A stretch of 64,000 nt of DNA, from assembly GCF_028617075.1 (NCBI RefSeq), contig NZ_JAQKGV010000002.1:1-64000 (forward strand), in the 5' to 3' direction. The position numbers and the translations under genes were made by a program. Origin of the DNA: Rubrobacter calidifluminis (lineage in GTDB: Bacteria; Actinomycetota; Rubrobacteria; Rubrobacterales; Rubrobacteraceae). Positions 18,227-27,278 of this stretch are shown here, piece by piece. Under the pieces are notes generated by a model. It was not told the DNA's origin. It saw only the letters and a program-made list of their open reading frames with translations, and did no database searches. Position 1 is the stretch's first letter. Each line of letters opens with the position of its first letter.

Positions 18227-19402
18227 ATGATCCGGTGCCAGAGGAAACCCGCAACCCTCCTCGATGCGCTGGTGCTCGCCGCCGCCGTGGCGGCGTTCGT
18301 GCTCGGCTCGTGGGTCAACGTGCACTCCGGGGGGATGACGCTCTCCCGGATCGCCACGACCTCCATGAAGGTCCACGTGGACTTCCAGACCTTCTGGCTC
18401 TCGGCTGAGGCGGTGTGGGGTGGGGGCGACATCTACCACACGGGCGCCACCCTCCCGAACCTGAACCCGCCGTTCTGGACCCTGGTGTTCTCCCCGCTCG
18501 GCCTGCTCGAGCCGCTCGATGCCTACCGCATCTTCGTCCTGCTGACGCTGCTTCTGTTCGTCTGCTACACGGCCTGGACGGCCCACGAGCTGCGCCTGGG
18601 CGGGGGATGGGCCTCCTTCGCCGCGGGGGCACTCTTTCTCTCCTCGCCGCTGCTCGCCACGCTCGCGCTGGGACAGATATACGCGGTCGTCACCCTCGCG
18701 CTCGTCGCTTCCTGGGTCGCCGACAGGCGCGGGCGCCGGGTCCTCTCCGGCGTCGCCCTCGGCCTTGCGGTGGCGGTGAAGCCCTCGCTCGCGCCGGCGT
18801 TGTTGTGGTACGTGATGCGCGGCCGGTGGGCCTCCTTCGGGTCGGCGGTGGCGGCCGGGGCGCTGGCGACGCTGGGTGCGGCCCTCTCCCTCGGGCCGCG
18901 GAGCACCATGGAGTGGCTGCGGGTGGCGTTCGGGAACTCGGTCGACCCTTACTGGGACAACGCCTCGCTCCCGGGGACCGCGGCGAGGCTCTTCACCAGG
19001 AATCCCTACTCCCGCGCGCTCGCCGAAGCGCCGGTGATGATCTACGTGGCGTACGCCGTCGCGATCCTGCTGCTCCTGTACACCTGCTACCGGGTGTGGA
19101 AGGGCTCGGAGGCGGGTTTGTGGGCCATGGTCGCAGCCTCGCTGCTCCTCTCCCCGATCTCCTGGAACAACTACCTGATGCTCCTCACCCCGGGCATCCT
19201 GGTGCTCCTCGCCCGCCGGCGCTACGCTCCGGCGCTGCTTCTGCTGGCGTTGCAGTACATCCCGCCCGAGTGGCCGCTGCTCTGGGCCGGGAAGGGCACG
19301 GTCGCGGCCGCGCTCGCGATGGGCCTCTACCTCTACAGCCTCCTCATCCACTGGGCGGCGTTCACCTTCTCCCCGCGGGCTGAGATGGAGAAGGGGGCCT
19401 GA
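18227..19402 (+). CDS. Polytopic membrane protein, glycosyltransferase 87 / DUF2029-like
   Basis: A 391-residue integral membrane protein with about ten hydrophobic segments. The outward loop after the first helix contains HVDFQTFWLSAEAVWGGGDI, like the Asp-Phe motif of GT-C family polyprenol-phosphate-dependent mannosyltransferases (GT87), followed by NPPFWTLVFSPLGLL. Later segments such as GVALGLAVAVKPSLA and SPISWNNYLMLL also fit the family. Such enzymes add mannose or arabinose to envelope lipids and glycans. ATG 18227 is preferred over TTG 18218. It stands alone and is convergent with the TPR gene at 19414. Confidence 0.75.
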   Translation: MIRCQRKPATLLDALVLAAAVAAFVLGSWVNVHSGGMTLSRIATTSMKVHVDFQTFWLSAEAVWGGGDIYHTGATLPNLNPPFWTLVFSPLGLLEPLDAYRIFVLLTLLLFVCYTAWTAHELRLGGGWASFAAGALFLSSPLLATLALGQIYAVVTLALVASWVADRRGRRVLSGVALGLAVAVKPSLAPALLWYVMRGRWASFGSAVAAGALATLGAALSLGPRSTMEWLRVAFGNSVDPYWDNASLPGTAARLFTRNPYSRALAEAPVMIYVAYAVAILLLLYTCYRVWKGSEAGLWAMVAASLLLSPISWNNYLMLLTPGILVLLARRRYAPALLLLALQYIPPEWPLLWAGKGTVAAALAMGLYLYSLLIHWAAFTFSPRAEMEKGA

Positions 19403-19413
19403 GCCGCCCGGGC

Positions 19414-20031
19414 CTACCTCCCTTCCAGGCCCTTCAGGGCGCGCTCGGCGGCGCGGCGCAGGCGGCGGTCCGAGTCGGCGTGGAAGACGGCGCGCAGGTC
19501 GCTTGTAGCGAGGTCTCTCTCGCCGAGCGCTGCGTGCGCCGAGGCCCGGTTGTAGTAGGCGATCCCGAGCTTCGGGTCGAGCTTCACCGCCCGGTCCGCG
19601 GCGTCCAGGGCGGCATGGTGGTTTCCGGCGGCGTCCAGGCAGGCGGCGAGCGCCGAGTAGTAGCGGGGCAGGGGCCTTTCCTTGAGCAGCTGTTCGTAGA
19701 TCGAAGCCGCCTTCTCGTACTCCTCCCGGCGGAAAGCCCGGGCCGCCCGGCGTTCCGCCGGAGAGACCCCGAGCGCCATGAGTGCGATGATCACGACGGA
19801 TCCCACCAGGTAGACGGCGAGCACCTGCATGTAGTTGGTGCCGGGGATGGCCTGCTGCATCACGAAGGGCAGGAGGACGAGGAGTACGCCCGTGGTGCAG
19901 AATGGGATGAGCCTCCAGACGAAGTCCATGTAGGCTCGGGCGCGCAGCAGGTCCCGGGACTGGCGGGCCGCGACGAGGGCGAGGAAAAACAGGATGACCA
20001 GCCCGCCGAGCGCCGGGTAGAGGAAGCTCAA
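19414..20031 (-). CDS. Membrane protein with TPR-like repeats (copy 2)
   Basis: A 205-residue protein with one N-terminal helix (LVILFFLALVAA), two more hydrophobic segments around 35-85, then about 110 cytoplasmic residues with tetratricopeptide-like pairs: EEYEKAASIYEQLLKERP, HHAALDAADRAVKLDP and IAYYNRASAHAALGERDLA. The TTG start at 20031 overlaps the TGA of the upstream gene. It is a diverged paralogue of that gene, with the same order of segments. No partner is known; the trio with the DUF1802 gene looks like one operon. Confidence 0.7.
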   Translation of the reverse strand: MSFLYPALGGLVILFFLALVAARQSRDLLRARAYMDFVWRLIPFCTTGVLLVLLPFVMQQAIPGTNYMQVLAVYLVGSVVIIALMALGVSPAERRAARAFRREEYEKAASIYEQLLKERPLPRYYSALAACLDAAGNHHAALDAADRAVKLDPKLGIAYYNRASAHAALGERDLATSDLRAVFHADSDRRLRRAAERALKGLEGR

Positions 20032-20636
20032 GAGGTCATCTCCTCCAGAACCGCGTGTACGTTTCCCTTGAAGCGGCGTGGGAGGTCGGCCTCCAGCGAG
20101 CGGCGGAGGTCCTTTATCGCGCGGCCCTTGTGCCCGAGCCGGCGCTCGACCATCGCCCGGTTGTAGTAGGCGAGCCCGTACTCGGGGTCGCGCCTTATCG
20201 CCTCGGTGGCCGCCTCGGCCGCCTCCTCGTAGCGTTCGGTCGCCGCGAGGGCGGCGGAGAGGAAGGTGTAGTGGCGGGCGAGGGGGGCGCTCTGGACCAG
20301 GAGCCGGTACTGCTCTGCGGCGTCCTCGTAGTCCTTGCGCCGGAAGGCCCGGCTCGCGCGTCTCTCGGCTGCCGGCGAGGAGAATATGTTCGACGCTATG
20401 ACCGCGACGGCGAAGACGCCGGCCCACGTCATGAGCGCCCACTGCTGCTGCACGGAGCGGATGAAGAAGAGGCTCAGCGCCATGAGGACCAGTATCGCGT
20501 AGGGGAGCAGTCTCCTCCCGAGGTAACCCCAGGCCCTGACCCGCACCAGGTCTTTGTTCGCCGTGTAGACGAGCTGCCAGCTCACGGCCAGGACGATGAG
20601 GAGGAGTATGATCGGGAGCGCCGCGCCCGAGCCCAT
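20028..20636 (-). CDS. Membrane protein with TPR-like repeats (copy 1)
   Basis: A 202-residue paralogue of the next gene. It has an N-terminal helix (LPIILLLIVLAVSW), a second pair of hydrophobic segments near 45-85, then helical repeats EDAAEQYRLLVQSAP, EEAAEAATEAIRRDPEYG and AYYNRAMVERRLGHKGRA. The ATG start follows a good GGAAGGAGA. The protein is probably anchored in the membrane with its repeats in the cytoplasm, where TPR units usually bind other proteins. It lies 15 bases after the DUF1802 gene. Confidence 0.7.
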   Translation of the reverse strand: MGSGAALPIILLLIVLAVSWQLVYTANKDLVRVRAWGYLGRRLLPYAILVLMALSLFFIRSVQQQWALMTWAGVFAVAVIASNIFSSPAAERRASRAFRRKDYEDAAEQYRLLVQSAPLARHYTFLSAALAATERYEEAAEAATEAIRRDPEYGLAYYNRAMVERRLGHKGRAIKDLRRSLEADLPRRFKGNVHAVLEEMTS

Positions 20637-20651
20637 GCTAATCTCCTTCCT

Positions 20652-21239
20652 CTACGAGGTGCCCACGGACGCGGGCTCGAGATCTTGCAGGACCTCGAGC
20701 GCCGGCGCCGCGAGTTCCTCGAAGTCACGCTCGTCGAGGGCGGGTGTGGCTCCTTCGATCGGGACCTGACTCTCCAGCTCCACCCAGCTCTTGCACCCGC
20801 CGTAGGATTCGCTGTAGGGGAGCTCCACCGGCTCGGGGAGCAGGTGGGTGCGCAGGACCAGCACGGTGAGCGGCTTCTTCGGGCGCCACCTGAAACGTTT
20901 CTCCGCGTACTCCCGGCTCCACATGTGGTGGGGCTCCAGCGCGGCGAGCGCTTCGGGTTCGGAGATCTCGTACGCCCCGACGACCTCGGCGAAGGAGGTG
21001 AGGACGATCGGCTCGTCGTCGCGTCGGGAGGGGCTGTCCCGCAACAGGTCGCGGTAGGCGAGTTTGAGAAGCTCGGGCCTCTGGTGCTCGTAGCTCTTGT
21101 AGAGCAAAAAGCGCGCCTCGGGGACGGCGAAGGACTTCTCCCGGATGCCGCCCTTGCGTATCAGGAGCGCCGTACGGCCCCGTTCGAGCGCCTCTATGGC
21201 CACCGCCCACTCCTTGAGCGCGTGCTTGAGGGAATCCAA
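20652..21239 (-). CDS. DUF1802 family protein
   Basis: A 195-residue protein whose N-terminus, LKHALKEWAVAIEALERGRTALLIRKGGIRE with small gaps, is the typical opening of DUF1802; further on come ARFLLYKSYEHQ and the R-F-x-W-R-P-K-K-P segment. The function of the family is not known; some members occur near restriction or stress genes. TTG 21239 is chosen because GGGAGG lies about 9 bases before it. It is the first gene of the set with the two TPR membrane proteins and is divergent from fumC, with about 90 bases between starts. Confidence 0.75.
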   Translation of the reverse strand: MDSLKHALKEWAVAIEALERGRTALLIRKGGIREKSFAVPEARFLLYKSYEHQRPELLKLAYRDLLRDSPSRRDDEPIVLTSFAEVVGAYEISEPEALAALEPHHMWSREYAEKRFRWRPKKPLTVLVLRTHLLPEPVELPYSESYGGCKSWVELESQVPIEGATPALDERDFEELAAPALEVLQDLEPASVGTS

Positions 21240-21331
21240 AGGGCTCACCTCCCTAATATAATGCGATGCGGTTGCCCAGCGCAATTATATGACGTAGAGG
21301 CCAACAGGCTCCGCTCTTACAGGAGGGATGT

Positions 21332-22729
21332 ATGTCGGATCAGGAGAGGGGATTCAGGATCGAGCGGGACTCGATGGGCGAGGTGAAGGTCCCGGAGGAC
21401 GCGCTCTACGGCGCGCAGACCCAGCGGGCGAAGGAGAACTTCCCGATAAGCGACCTGCGTTTCCCGCGACGTTTCATCCAGGCCCTCGGCGCGATAAAAC
21501 TCGAGGCGGCTAACGTCAACCACGAACTCGGGCTGCTCGACGGCAGGATCAAAGACGCGATAGTCGCCGCGGCGGAAGAGGTCGTCGAGGGCAGGCTCGA
21601 CGACCAGTTTGTCCTGGACGTCTTCCAGACCGGCAGCGGCACCTCGACCAACATGAACGCCAACGAGGTCATCTCCAACCGCGCGATAGAGATCCTCGGC
21701 GGCGAACGCGGCTCCAGGGACCCTGTGCACCCCAACGACCACGTCAACAAGGGCCAGTCCTCCAACGACGTGATCCCCACCGCTATCCACCTCTCCGCCC
21801 TCCTGGCCGTGAACGAGGATCTCATCCCGGCGCTCGAGGGGCTGCAGCGTGCGCTGGAGGAGAAAGCACGCGAGTTCGACGACGTGGTGAAGACCGGACG
21901 CACCCACCTGCAGGATGCCACCCCGATCCGGCTCGGCCAGGAGTTCCAGGGCTACGCCGGGCAGATAGAGCGCGGCATCGAGCGGGTGAGGAAGGCCGCC
22001 GAAGGTCTCTCGGAGGTCGCCCTCGGCGGGACCGCCGTCGGGACCGGCGTCAACACCCACCCCGAGTTCGCGAGCAGGGTCTGCGAGCGTCTCAGCCGGC
22101 GCTTCGGGATCGAGATCAGAGAGACCGGGAACCACTTCCAGGCGCAGAGCGCGATGGACGCGGCGGTGTTCGCGAGCGGGGCGATGAAGACGGTCGCGGC
22201 CTCCCTCATGAAGATCTCGAACGACATCCGCTGGATGGGATGCGGTCCGCGGGCGGGCTTCGCCGAGATAGCGCTCCCGGAGCTGCAGCCGGGCTCCTCG
22301 ATCATGCCGGGCAAGGTCAACCCGGTGATCGCCGAGAGCGTGACGATGGTCTGCGCGCAGGTCTACGGCGACGACGCCACGATAGCCCTCGCCGGACAGA
22401 GCGGCAACTTCGAGCTCAACGTCATGCTGCCGGTCATCGCCCACAACCTCCTCGAGGAGATCACGCTGCTCGCCAACGCCTCCGCGAACCTCACCACCCG
22501 CTGCGTGACCGGCATAAAGGCGACCGAACGCGGCCCCGAGCTCGTCGAGAAAGGGCTCATGCTCGCCACCGCCCTCGCCCCCGAGATCGGCTACGACAAG
22601 GCCGCCGAGATCGCCAAGGAGGCGTACAGGACCGGAAAGACCATCCGCGAGCTCGCCCGCGAGAAGACCGACCTCTCCGAAGAGAGGATCGCCGAGCTCC
22701 TCGACGCCCGCAGGATGACCGAGGTGTAG
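21332..22729 (+). CDS. fumC: Fumarate hydratase class II
   Basis: A 465-residue iron-independent fumarase of the citric acid cycle interconverting fumarate and L-malate. The signature GSSIMPGKVNP is near 324, the TGSGTSTNMNANEVI segment near 100 and HPNDHVNKGQSSND near 131 carry the known active-site residues, and length is normal. ATG 21332 follows AGGAGGG. It stands alone on the + strand between the divergent DUF1802 gene and an SDR gene. Confidence 0.95.
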   Translation: MSDQERGFRIERDSMGEVKVPEDALYGAQTQRAKENFPISDLRFPRRFIQALGAIKLEAANVNHELGLLDGRIKDAIVAAAEEVVEGRLDDQFVLDVFQTGSGTSTNMNANEVISNRAIEILGGERGSRDPVHPNDHVNKGQSSNDVIPTAIHLSALLAVNEDLIPALEGLQRALEEKAREFDDVVKTGRTHLQDATPIRLGQEFQGYAGQIERGIERVRKAAEGLSEVALGGTAVGTGVNTHPEFASRVCERLSRRFGIEIRETGNHFQAQSAMDAAVFASGAMKTVAASLMKISNDIRWMGCGPRAGFAEIALPELQPGSSIMPGKVNPVIAESVTMVCAQVYGDDATIALAGQSGNFELNVMLPVIAHNLLEEITLLANASANLTTRCVTGIKATERGPELVEKGLMLATALAPEIGYDKAAEIAKEAYRTGKTIRELAREKTDLSEERIAELLDARRMTEV

Positions 22730-22784
22730 GAAGACATTCCGAAGGAGGTCGCAGCCTCCGCACGGGGTGGAGTGGGGGGCTACG

Positions 22785-23618
22785 GTGCCAGCGGGCGTGA
22801 GCGAACTCTTCTCGCTGGATGGCAGGGTGGCGGTGGTCACCGGGGCGACCGGTGTCCTCGGCGGGGCGATGGCCCGCGGACTCGCCCGTGCCGGGGCGAA
22901 GGTGGCCATCCTGGGCAGGCGCGAGCAGCGGGCCCGCGAGGTCGCCTTCGGGATAGAGAAGGAAGAGGGCGAGGCGATTCCCCTCCCGGCGGACGTCCTC
23001 GACGGCTCGTCTCTCGAGCGGGCGAGGGAAGAGGTGCTGCGAGAGTGGGGGCGGGTGGACATCCTCGTAAACGCCGCCGGCGGCAACGCCCCCGAGGCCA
23101 TAACCTCCCCACGCAAGAGCTTCTTCGAGGTGGAGAAGGCGGCCATCGAGCAGGTCGTGGACCTCAACCTGATGGGGACGATCCTGCCCTCGAAGATCTT
23201 CGGGGAGGCGATGGTCCGCGCGGAGGAGCCCGAGGGTTCGATCGTCAATGTCTCCTCGATGGCCGCGCAGAGGCCGCTCAGCGGGGTCGCGGCCTACGCC
23301 GCGGCGAAGGCGGCGGTGGAGAACTTCACCCGCTGGCTCGCGGTGGAGCTCGCGCGCGCTTACGGGGAGGGGTTGAGGGTCAACGCGATAGCGCCCGGGT
23401 TCTTCGTCGGGGAGCAGAACAGAAGGCTGTTGCTCGACGAAGAGGGCAACCTCACCGCCAGGGGAGAGAAGATCATAGAGCACACCCCGGCGGGGCGCTT
23501 CGGGGAGCCGGATGATCTGGTCGGGACCGTGGTGTGGCTCTGCGGCCCCTCGGCCAGGTTCGTGAGCGGGGCCGTGATCCCGGTCGACGGTGGGTTCGGA
23601 GCCTTCGCGGGCGTCTGA
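22785..23618 (+). CDS. SDR family oxidoreductase
   Basis: A 277-residue classical short-chain dehydrogenase. It has the cofactor motif TGATGVLG, NAAGGN after strand 4, catalytic Ser in VNVSSMAA, Tyr-x-x-x-Lys as YAAAKAA, and PVDGGFGAF at the end. The stretch around GNAPEAIT and the long insertion before the active site resemble D-mannonate/fructuronate-type oxidoreductases of this family, but the substrate is uncertain. GTG 22785 follows a GGAGTGGGGGG run; GTG 22767 is an alternative. Same strand as fumC and msrA but with separate gaps of 55 and 71 bases. Confidence 0.85.
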   Translation: MPAGVSELFSLDGRVAVVTGATGVLGGAMARGLARAGAKVAILGRREQRAREVAFGIEKEEGEAIPLPADVLDGSSLERAREEVLREWGRVDILVNAAGGNAPEAITSPRKSFFEVEKAAIEQVVDLNLMGTILPSKIFGEAMVRAEEPEGSIVNVSSMAAQRPLSGVAAYAAAKAAVENFTRWLAVELARAYGEGLRVNAIAPGFFVGEQNRRLLLDEEGNLTARGEKIIEHTPAGRFGEPDDLVGTVVWLCGPSARFVSGAVIPVDGGFGAFAGV

Positions 23619-23689
23619 GCTCCGGCCGCGGCGGGATAGAATAAGGTGGAGAACGTGTTCTGTGCTCCCGGCGGCGAGGAGGTATCTGA

Positions 23690-24223
23690 ATGTCCGAGAA
23701 GGCTACGCTCGCGGGTGGGTGTTTCTGGTGTCTCGAGGCGGTCTTCGAGGAGCTGCGAGGCATCGAGAAGGTCGAATCCGGTTACTCCGGGGGGCACGTA
23801 CCGAACCCCACCTACGAGCAGGTGTGCACGGGGACCACGGGGCACGCCGAGGTGGTGCAGCTTACCTATGACCCGGGCGTGATCTCCTACCGGGAGATAC
23901 TGGAGGTCTTCTTCACCGTCCACGACCCGACCACGCTCAACCGCCAGGGACCGGACGTGGGGACCCAGTACCGCTCGGCGATCTTCTACCACGACGAGGA
24001 GCAGCGGCGCACCGCCGAGGAGGTCATCTCCGAGTTCGAGGAGAAGGGTGTCTGGGAGGACCCCATAGTGACCGAGGTCACGCCCTTCGAGGCGTTCTAC
24101 CCGGCTGAGGAGTACCACCGCGAATATTTCCGCAACCACCCGGACCAGCCGTACTGCCGGGTCGTGATCGCACCGAAGGTGGCCAAGTTCCGCAAGCAGT
24201 ACCTGGAGAGGCTCAAGGCGTAG
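23690..24223 (+). CDS. msrA: Peptide methionine-S-sulfoxide reductase
   Basis: A 177-residue enzyme that repairs the S epimer of methionine sulfoxide in proteins. The catalytic motif GGCFWCLEA is near residue 10, and the rest of the MsrA core is present: [26 protein letters not shown], the [23 protein letters not shown] segment (both in parts), and the pair of Tyr in [11 protein letters not shown] 23690 follows CGAGGAGG. A more distal resolving Cys may be that in QPYCRVVI. Confidence 0.95.
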   Translation: MSEKATLAGGCFWCLEAVFEELRGIEKVESGYSGGHVPNPTYEQVCTGTTGHAEVVQLTYDPGVISYREILEVFFTVHDPTTLNRQGPDVGTQYRSAIFYHDEEQRRTAEEVISEFEEKGVWEDPIVTEVTPFEAFYPAEEYHREYFRNHPDQPYCRVVIAPKVAKFRKQYLERLKA

Positions 24224-24331
24224 GCTACCTGTAGCCGAAAATTTAGCTTCCCTTAACAGTACCTTAAGGTTTCGGAGGGGTGCGGGATGTAAGGTGAGGG
24301 GGGTCCGTAAAGGAGCCGGAAGGAGGCGAAA

Positions 24332-24580
24332 GTGGGACTCTTGCGCGCCGTTTTCGGGCTCATCGTCCTCGTCATCCTGGCACACCTCGCGCTGCTCTAC
24401 GTGGGGTATACAGCCCCGCAGAACGTGGTGGTCTCCGCGATCTACCGGCTCGGGCCGCTGTTCGAATCGCCGGCGCACCGCTTCGTGACGGCCGGGTTCT
24501 ACGAGACCGCCCTCGCCGCCGCCGGCGGATACTTCGTCGTCTACCTCCTGCTCGGGGCGCTGCGCCGCAGGATCTTCTAG
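24332..24580 (+). CDS. Small membrane protein (82 aa)
   Basis: Two hydrophobic segments, residues 3-26 (LLRAVFGLIVLVILAHLALL) and about 57-76, flank a short outside loop; the tail is basic (RRRIF). GTG 24332 follows AAGGAGG. It ends by overlapping the oppositely oriented peptidase gene by 4 bases. Family not recognised. Confidence 0.6.
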   Translation: MGLLRAVFGLIVLVILAHLALLYVGYTAPQNVVVSAIYRLGPLFESPAHRFVTAGFYETALAAAGGYFVVYLLLGALRRRIF

Positions 24581-25752
24581 GGGAGTATGGCGTCCTCCAG
24601 GCGCTTCGGGAAGCGCGTCAGGTTGCGGCATCCGTCGTCGGTGACGACCACGAGGTCCTCGATACGCACCCCGCCGAGCCGCGGGTCGTAGAGCCCCGGC
24701 TCGACGCTCACGACGTCGCCGGGCAAAAGCTCCTGGTCTGCGGTACCCATGCTCGGGGACTCGTGGATCTCGAGCCCCACCCCGTGTCCGGTGCCGTGGA
24801 AGAACCCTTCGGTCAGGGGCTCGCCCTCCCTGCGGTCGTGCAGCATGGTCCTGTAGCCGGCCTCGTGCAGCACCTCCGAGACCTTCGCGTGTACCTCGCG
24901 GCCGTTTATCCCGGCCCGGATCATGCCGAGCGCCTCCTCCTGTGCTGCAAGGACCGTCTCGTACATCCGGCGTAGCTCCTGTGCGGGTTCACCCTTGAAG
25001 AAGGTGCGGGTCATGTCCGCGTAGTAGCCGCTCGACTGATCCTTCGGGAAGATGTCCAGGACCACGGGTTCCCCCGCCCTCAGGGGGCCAGTGCCGCGCT
25101 CGTGCGGGTCGGCGGACTGCGAACCTCCGGCGACGATGGTCGTCCCGCCGGAGCTCGATCCATGGTGCAGGAGCTCTATCTCCATCTCCGAACGCAGGGT
25201 ATCGCTGGTGAGCGTCTCGCCGCGCCAGAGGAGCGTGCCGTCGTCCGCGACCCCGGCCTCGCACAGGATCTCGACCGCGCGGGCGCAGGCCGCCTCGGTA
25301 TCGCGCTGGGCCTTCTCGATGTGTGAGATCTCCTCCTCCGTCTTCTGCCGGCGGAGGGAGGCGAAGAGCCCGCCGTCGGGTTCCAGCTCCACTCCCCGGC
25401 GGCGCAGCTCGTCCGCGTGGACGACGCCCAGGTTTGGGGGGACGGCGACGGAGGAGGCTCCGAGCTTCTCGAGCAGCGCCGCTGCTGCGGCGCCGAGCGC
25501 GCTTCCTCCCTCGCCGAGTTCTCTGGCGAGTGAGGTCAACCCCAGCTCCTCGAAGGAGACGAGCTCGTCCACCCTGGCCTGTCGTTTGGCCCGGCCGTAC
25601 TCCAGCGCCGAGACGGCCAGGTACTTCCTGCCGGAGACGCGGGCAAGGATCACGGGGTCGGGGGCCAGAAAGCCCGAGAGATGGTAGGCGCTGGCGTCGT
25701 GCTCCGGGGCCGAGATGACGAGCAGGTCTCTCTCCTCAGCTGCGGACTGCAT
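24577..25752 (-). CDS. M24 family Xaa-Pro aminopeptidase-like metallopeptidase
   Basis: A 391-residue creatinase/prolidase-fold protein that probably removes N-terminal residues before proline. The C-terminal catalytic half shows the dinuclear metal ligands: Asp in VLDIFPKDQSS and YADMTRTFF, His in FFHGTGHGVGLEIHE, Glu in VSVEPGLYD and Glu in GVRIEDLVVVTDDG. The N-terminal half is the usual non-catalytic domain. ATG 25752 is preferred because AAGGAGG stands just before it; GTG 25755 is the longer form. It is divergent from the NifU-like gene. Confidence 0.88.
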   Translation of the reverse strand: MQSAAEERDLLVISAPEHDASAYHLSGFLAPDPVILARVSGRKYLAVSALEYGRAKRQARVDELVSFEELGLTSLARELGEGGSALGAAAAALLEKLGASSVAVPPNLGVVHADELRRRGVELEPDGGLFASLRRQKTEEEISHIEKAQRDTEAACARAVEILCEAGVADDGTLLWRGETLTSDTLRSEMEIELLHHGSSSGGTTIVAGGSQSADPHERGTGPLRAGEPVVLDIFPKDQSSGYYADMTRTFFKGEPAQELRRMYETVLAAQEEALGMIRAGINGREVHAKVSEVLHEAGYRTMLHDRREGEPLTEGFFHGTGHGVGLEIHESPSMGTADQELLPGDVVSVEPGLYDPRLGGVRIEDLVVVTDDGCRNLTRFPKRLEDAILP

Positions 25753-25815
25753 CACCCTCCTTCATCGACGACTGCTACGGGCGTGTGTGGGTCATTCTAC
25801 TACCCGGCGTTCCTA

Positions 25816-25821
25816 TATAAT
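25816..25821 (+). promoter_or_regulatory. -10 hexamer TATAAT of the NifU-like gene
   Basis: TATAAT ends 7 bases before ATG 25829, so transcription should begin at or near the A of the start codon (leaderless mRNA). Confidence 0.5.
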
Positions 25822-25828
25822 CGCGTTG

Positions 25829-26071
25829 ATGAGCGATCGGGGGGACATGCGTGAGAGAGTGGAGGCGGCGCTAGCCAAAGTGCGCCCGGCGATGCAGGCC
25901 GACGGGGGAGACGCCCGCGTCGTGGATTGCGACGAGGAGAGCGGGACCGTGAGCATAGAGATGATCGGCGCGTGCAGCGGGTGTCCGCTCTCCCAGCTCG
26001 ACTTCGTCTACGCCATAGAGACCTTCATCCGGCGCGAGGTGCCCGAGGTGAGGGAGATACTGGCGGTCTGA
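25829..26071 (+). CDS. NifU C-terminal domain protein (Fe-S carrier)
   Basis: An 80-residue stand-alone NifU-like domain. It has the helix RPAMQADGGDARVV and the cluster-binding Cys-x-x-Cys in GACSGCPLSQ near residues 51-54. Such proteins carry [4Fe-4S] clusters to target enzymes. ATG 25829 is supported by a TATAAT placed for leaderless transcription; ATG 25847 after GGGGGG is an alternative. It is convergent with the membrane protein gene at 26076. Confidence 0.88.
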   Translation: MSDRGDMRERVEAALAKVRPAMQADGGDARVVDCDEESGTVSIEMIGACSGCPLSQLDFVYAIETFIRREVPEVREILAV

Positions 26072-26075
26072 GGGG

Positions 26076-26591
26076 CTACTGCTGCTCCTGCCGCATCGCC
26101 CTGAGTGCACCCGGTGGAAGCCCGGCGCGGGCGGCGGCGAGCGCGTCGGTAGCACGCTTGCGGCACAGACGAAGCCTGAGGCGCCTCAGGAATCCTGCCT
26201 TCTGCAGTTCCTGGTTTATGAGGTGGGTGAGCGTGATCATGTCGTTCGCGCAGTTGCGGTAGCCGAGGGCACACATCTCGATCCGCACCTCCGAGGGGGA
26301 GCCTTCGAGTCCCCGACGTATCTCGGTGGCGCGCTCTACTATTGAGTTCGAGAGCTCTTCAGGCGAGATCTGCTCTCTACCCCTCTTCGAGGGCTTCGTT
26401 ATGTCCTGCGGCGAGATTCGGCCCAGCCGGATCGTCCTGTGTTTCCTGCGGTGTCCCAGGAGGAAGAACACCGGAACGAGTAGCGCGAGCGGCGCCACCA
26501 GGACCAGGGGCGAGCCTGGTATCAGGATCTGCAGGACCGAGATCACCGCTGTCTCGGCGAGAAGAACCGCGAGCAAGTACACCCTGAACAT
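26076..26591 (-). CDS. Hypothetical membrane protein (171 aa)
   Basis: Two hydrophobic segments in the first 47 residues (YLLAVLLAETAVISVLQILI and LVLVAPLALLVPVFFLLGH) are followed by about 120 charged cytoplasmic residues with Cys at 107 and 114 and a basic C-terminal helix. Nothing identifies a family. The start ATG follows GAGGTAGGG. Confidence 0.6.
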   Translation of the reverse strand: MFRVYLLAVLLAETAVISVLQILIPGSPLVLVAPLALLVPVFFLLGHRRKHRTIRLGRISPQDITKPSKRGREQISPEELSNSIVERATEIRRGLEGSPSEVRIEMCALGYRNCANDMITLTHLINQELQKAGFLRRLRLRLCRKRATDALAAARAGLPPGALRAMRQEQQ

Positions 26592-26687
26592 CCCTACCTC
26601 TGAGCCGTACGTGACTGAAAACTAATTTTACAGAACAATCGGCAGGGATAATCTACCCCATGTGTGGGCTGTATAATCCTCTTCCGT

Positions 26688-27278
26688 ATGAAAGGGCACA
26701 CACCTTCTCCGCAGTTCGATGCCGGCCGGCCGGTCACCGGGGCCCTGGAGGTGGTCAGGGAGGTTCTGTTCTCCCCCAGGGCATTTTACGAGGACTTCGA
26801 GGCCGGGGGGCCGCTCAGGGGGGCGGTCGTCTTCGTCTGGCTGGTGAGTCTGGTCGCCGCCGTCCTGAGTATGGCGCTCGCGGTGGTGCTGGACGTCGGC
26901 GGAGGGATAGACGTGTATCCGCTTCTCGTCCGGGCGGGCGAGGCCGCCGCCTTCGTGGTCCTCTCCCCCCTCGCGCTCGGCGTCGTGGCGGCGGTGTACA
27001 TGGTGCCGGTCAGGGTCTTCGTGGGCAAGGAGGCCAGGTTCCGCCACCTCTACAGGATGCTCGCGAGCGCCTACTCGGTCATGGTGTTGGGCTGGGTGCC
27101 GGTCCTGCAGTCCTTCGCTATCGTCTACGGCATGGTGGTCCTCATGGCGCTCGCGCTGCGCTCGGTCTACAGGGTGCCGGGGCTCATGGCTCTCGTGGTC
27201 TCCGTGATAAGCCTCATCCCGATCAGCGCGGGGGCGGTGTGGCTCATCCTCGAGGCGGCGCGCCTGGTCTCGGGCTGA
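26688..27278 (+). CDS. Yip1-like integral membrane protein
   Basis: A 196-residue protein with about five membrane segments. The opening, LEVVREVLFSPRAFYEDF, is typical of bacterial Yip1-domain proteins, in which a short amphipathic stretch with Pro-x-x-Phe-Y/F precedes the first helix. ATG 26688 stands 10 bases after TATAAT (26672-26677); the longer GTG start at 26664 would lie before that hexamer. Its last 35 bases overlap the convergent gene at 27244. Role unknown; eukaryotic Yip1 proteins act in vesicle traffic. Confidence 0.7.
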   Translation: MKGHTPSPQFDAGRPVTGALEVVREVLFSPRAFYEDFEAGGPLRGAVVFVWLVSLVAAVLSMALAVVLDVGGGIDVYPLLVRAGEAAAFVVLSPLALGVVAAVYMVPVRVFVGKEARFRHLYRMLASAYSVMVLGWVPVLQSFAIVYGMVVLMALALRSVYRVPGLMALVVSVISLIPISAGAVWLILEAARLVSG

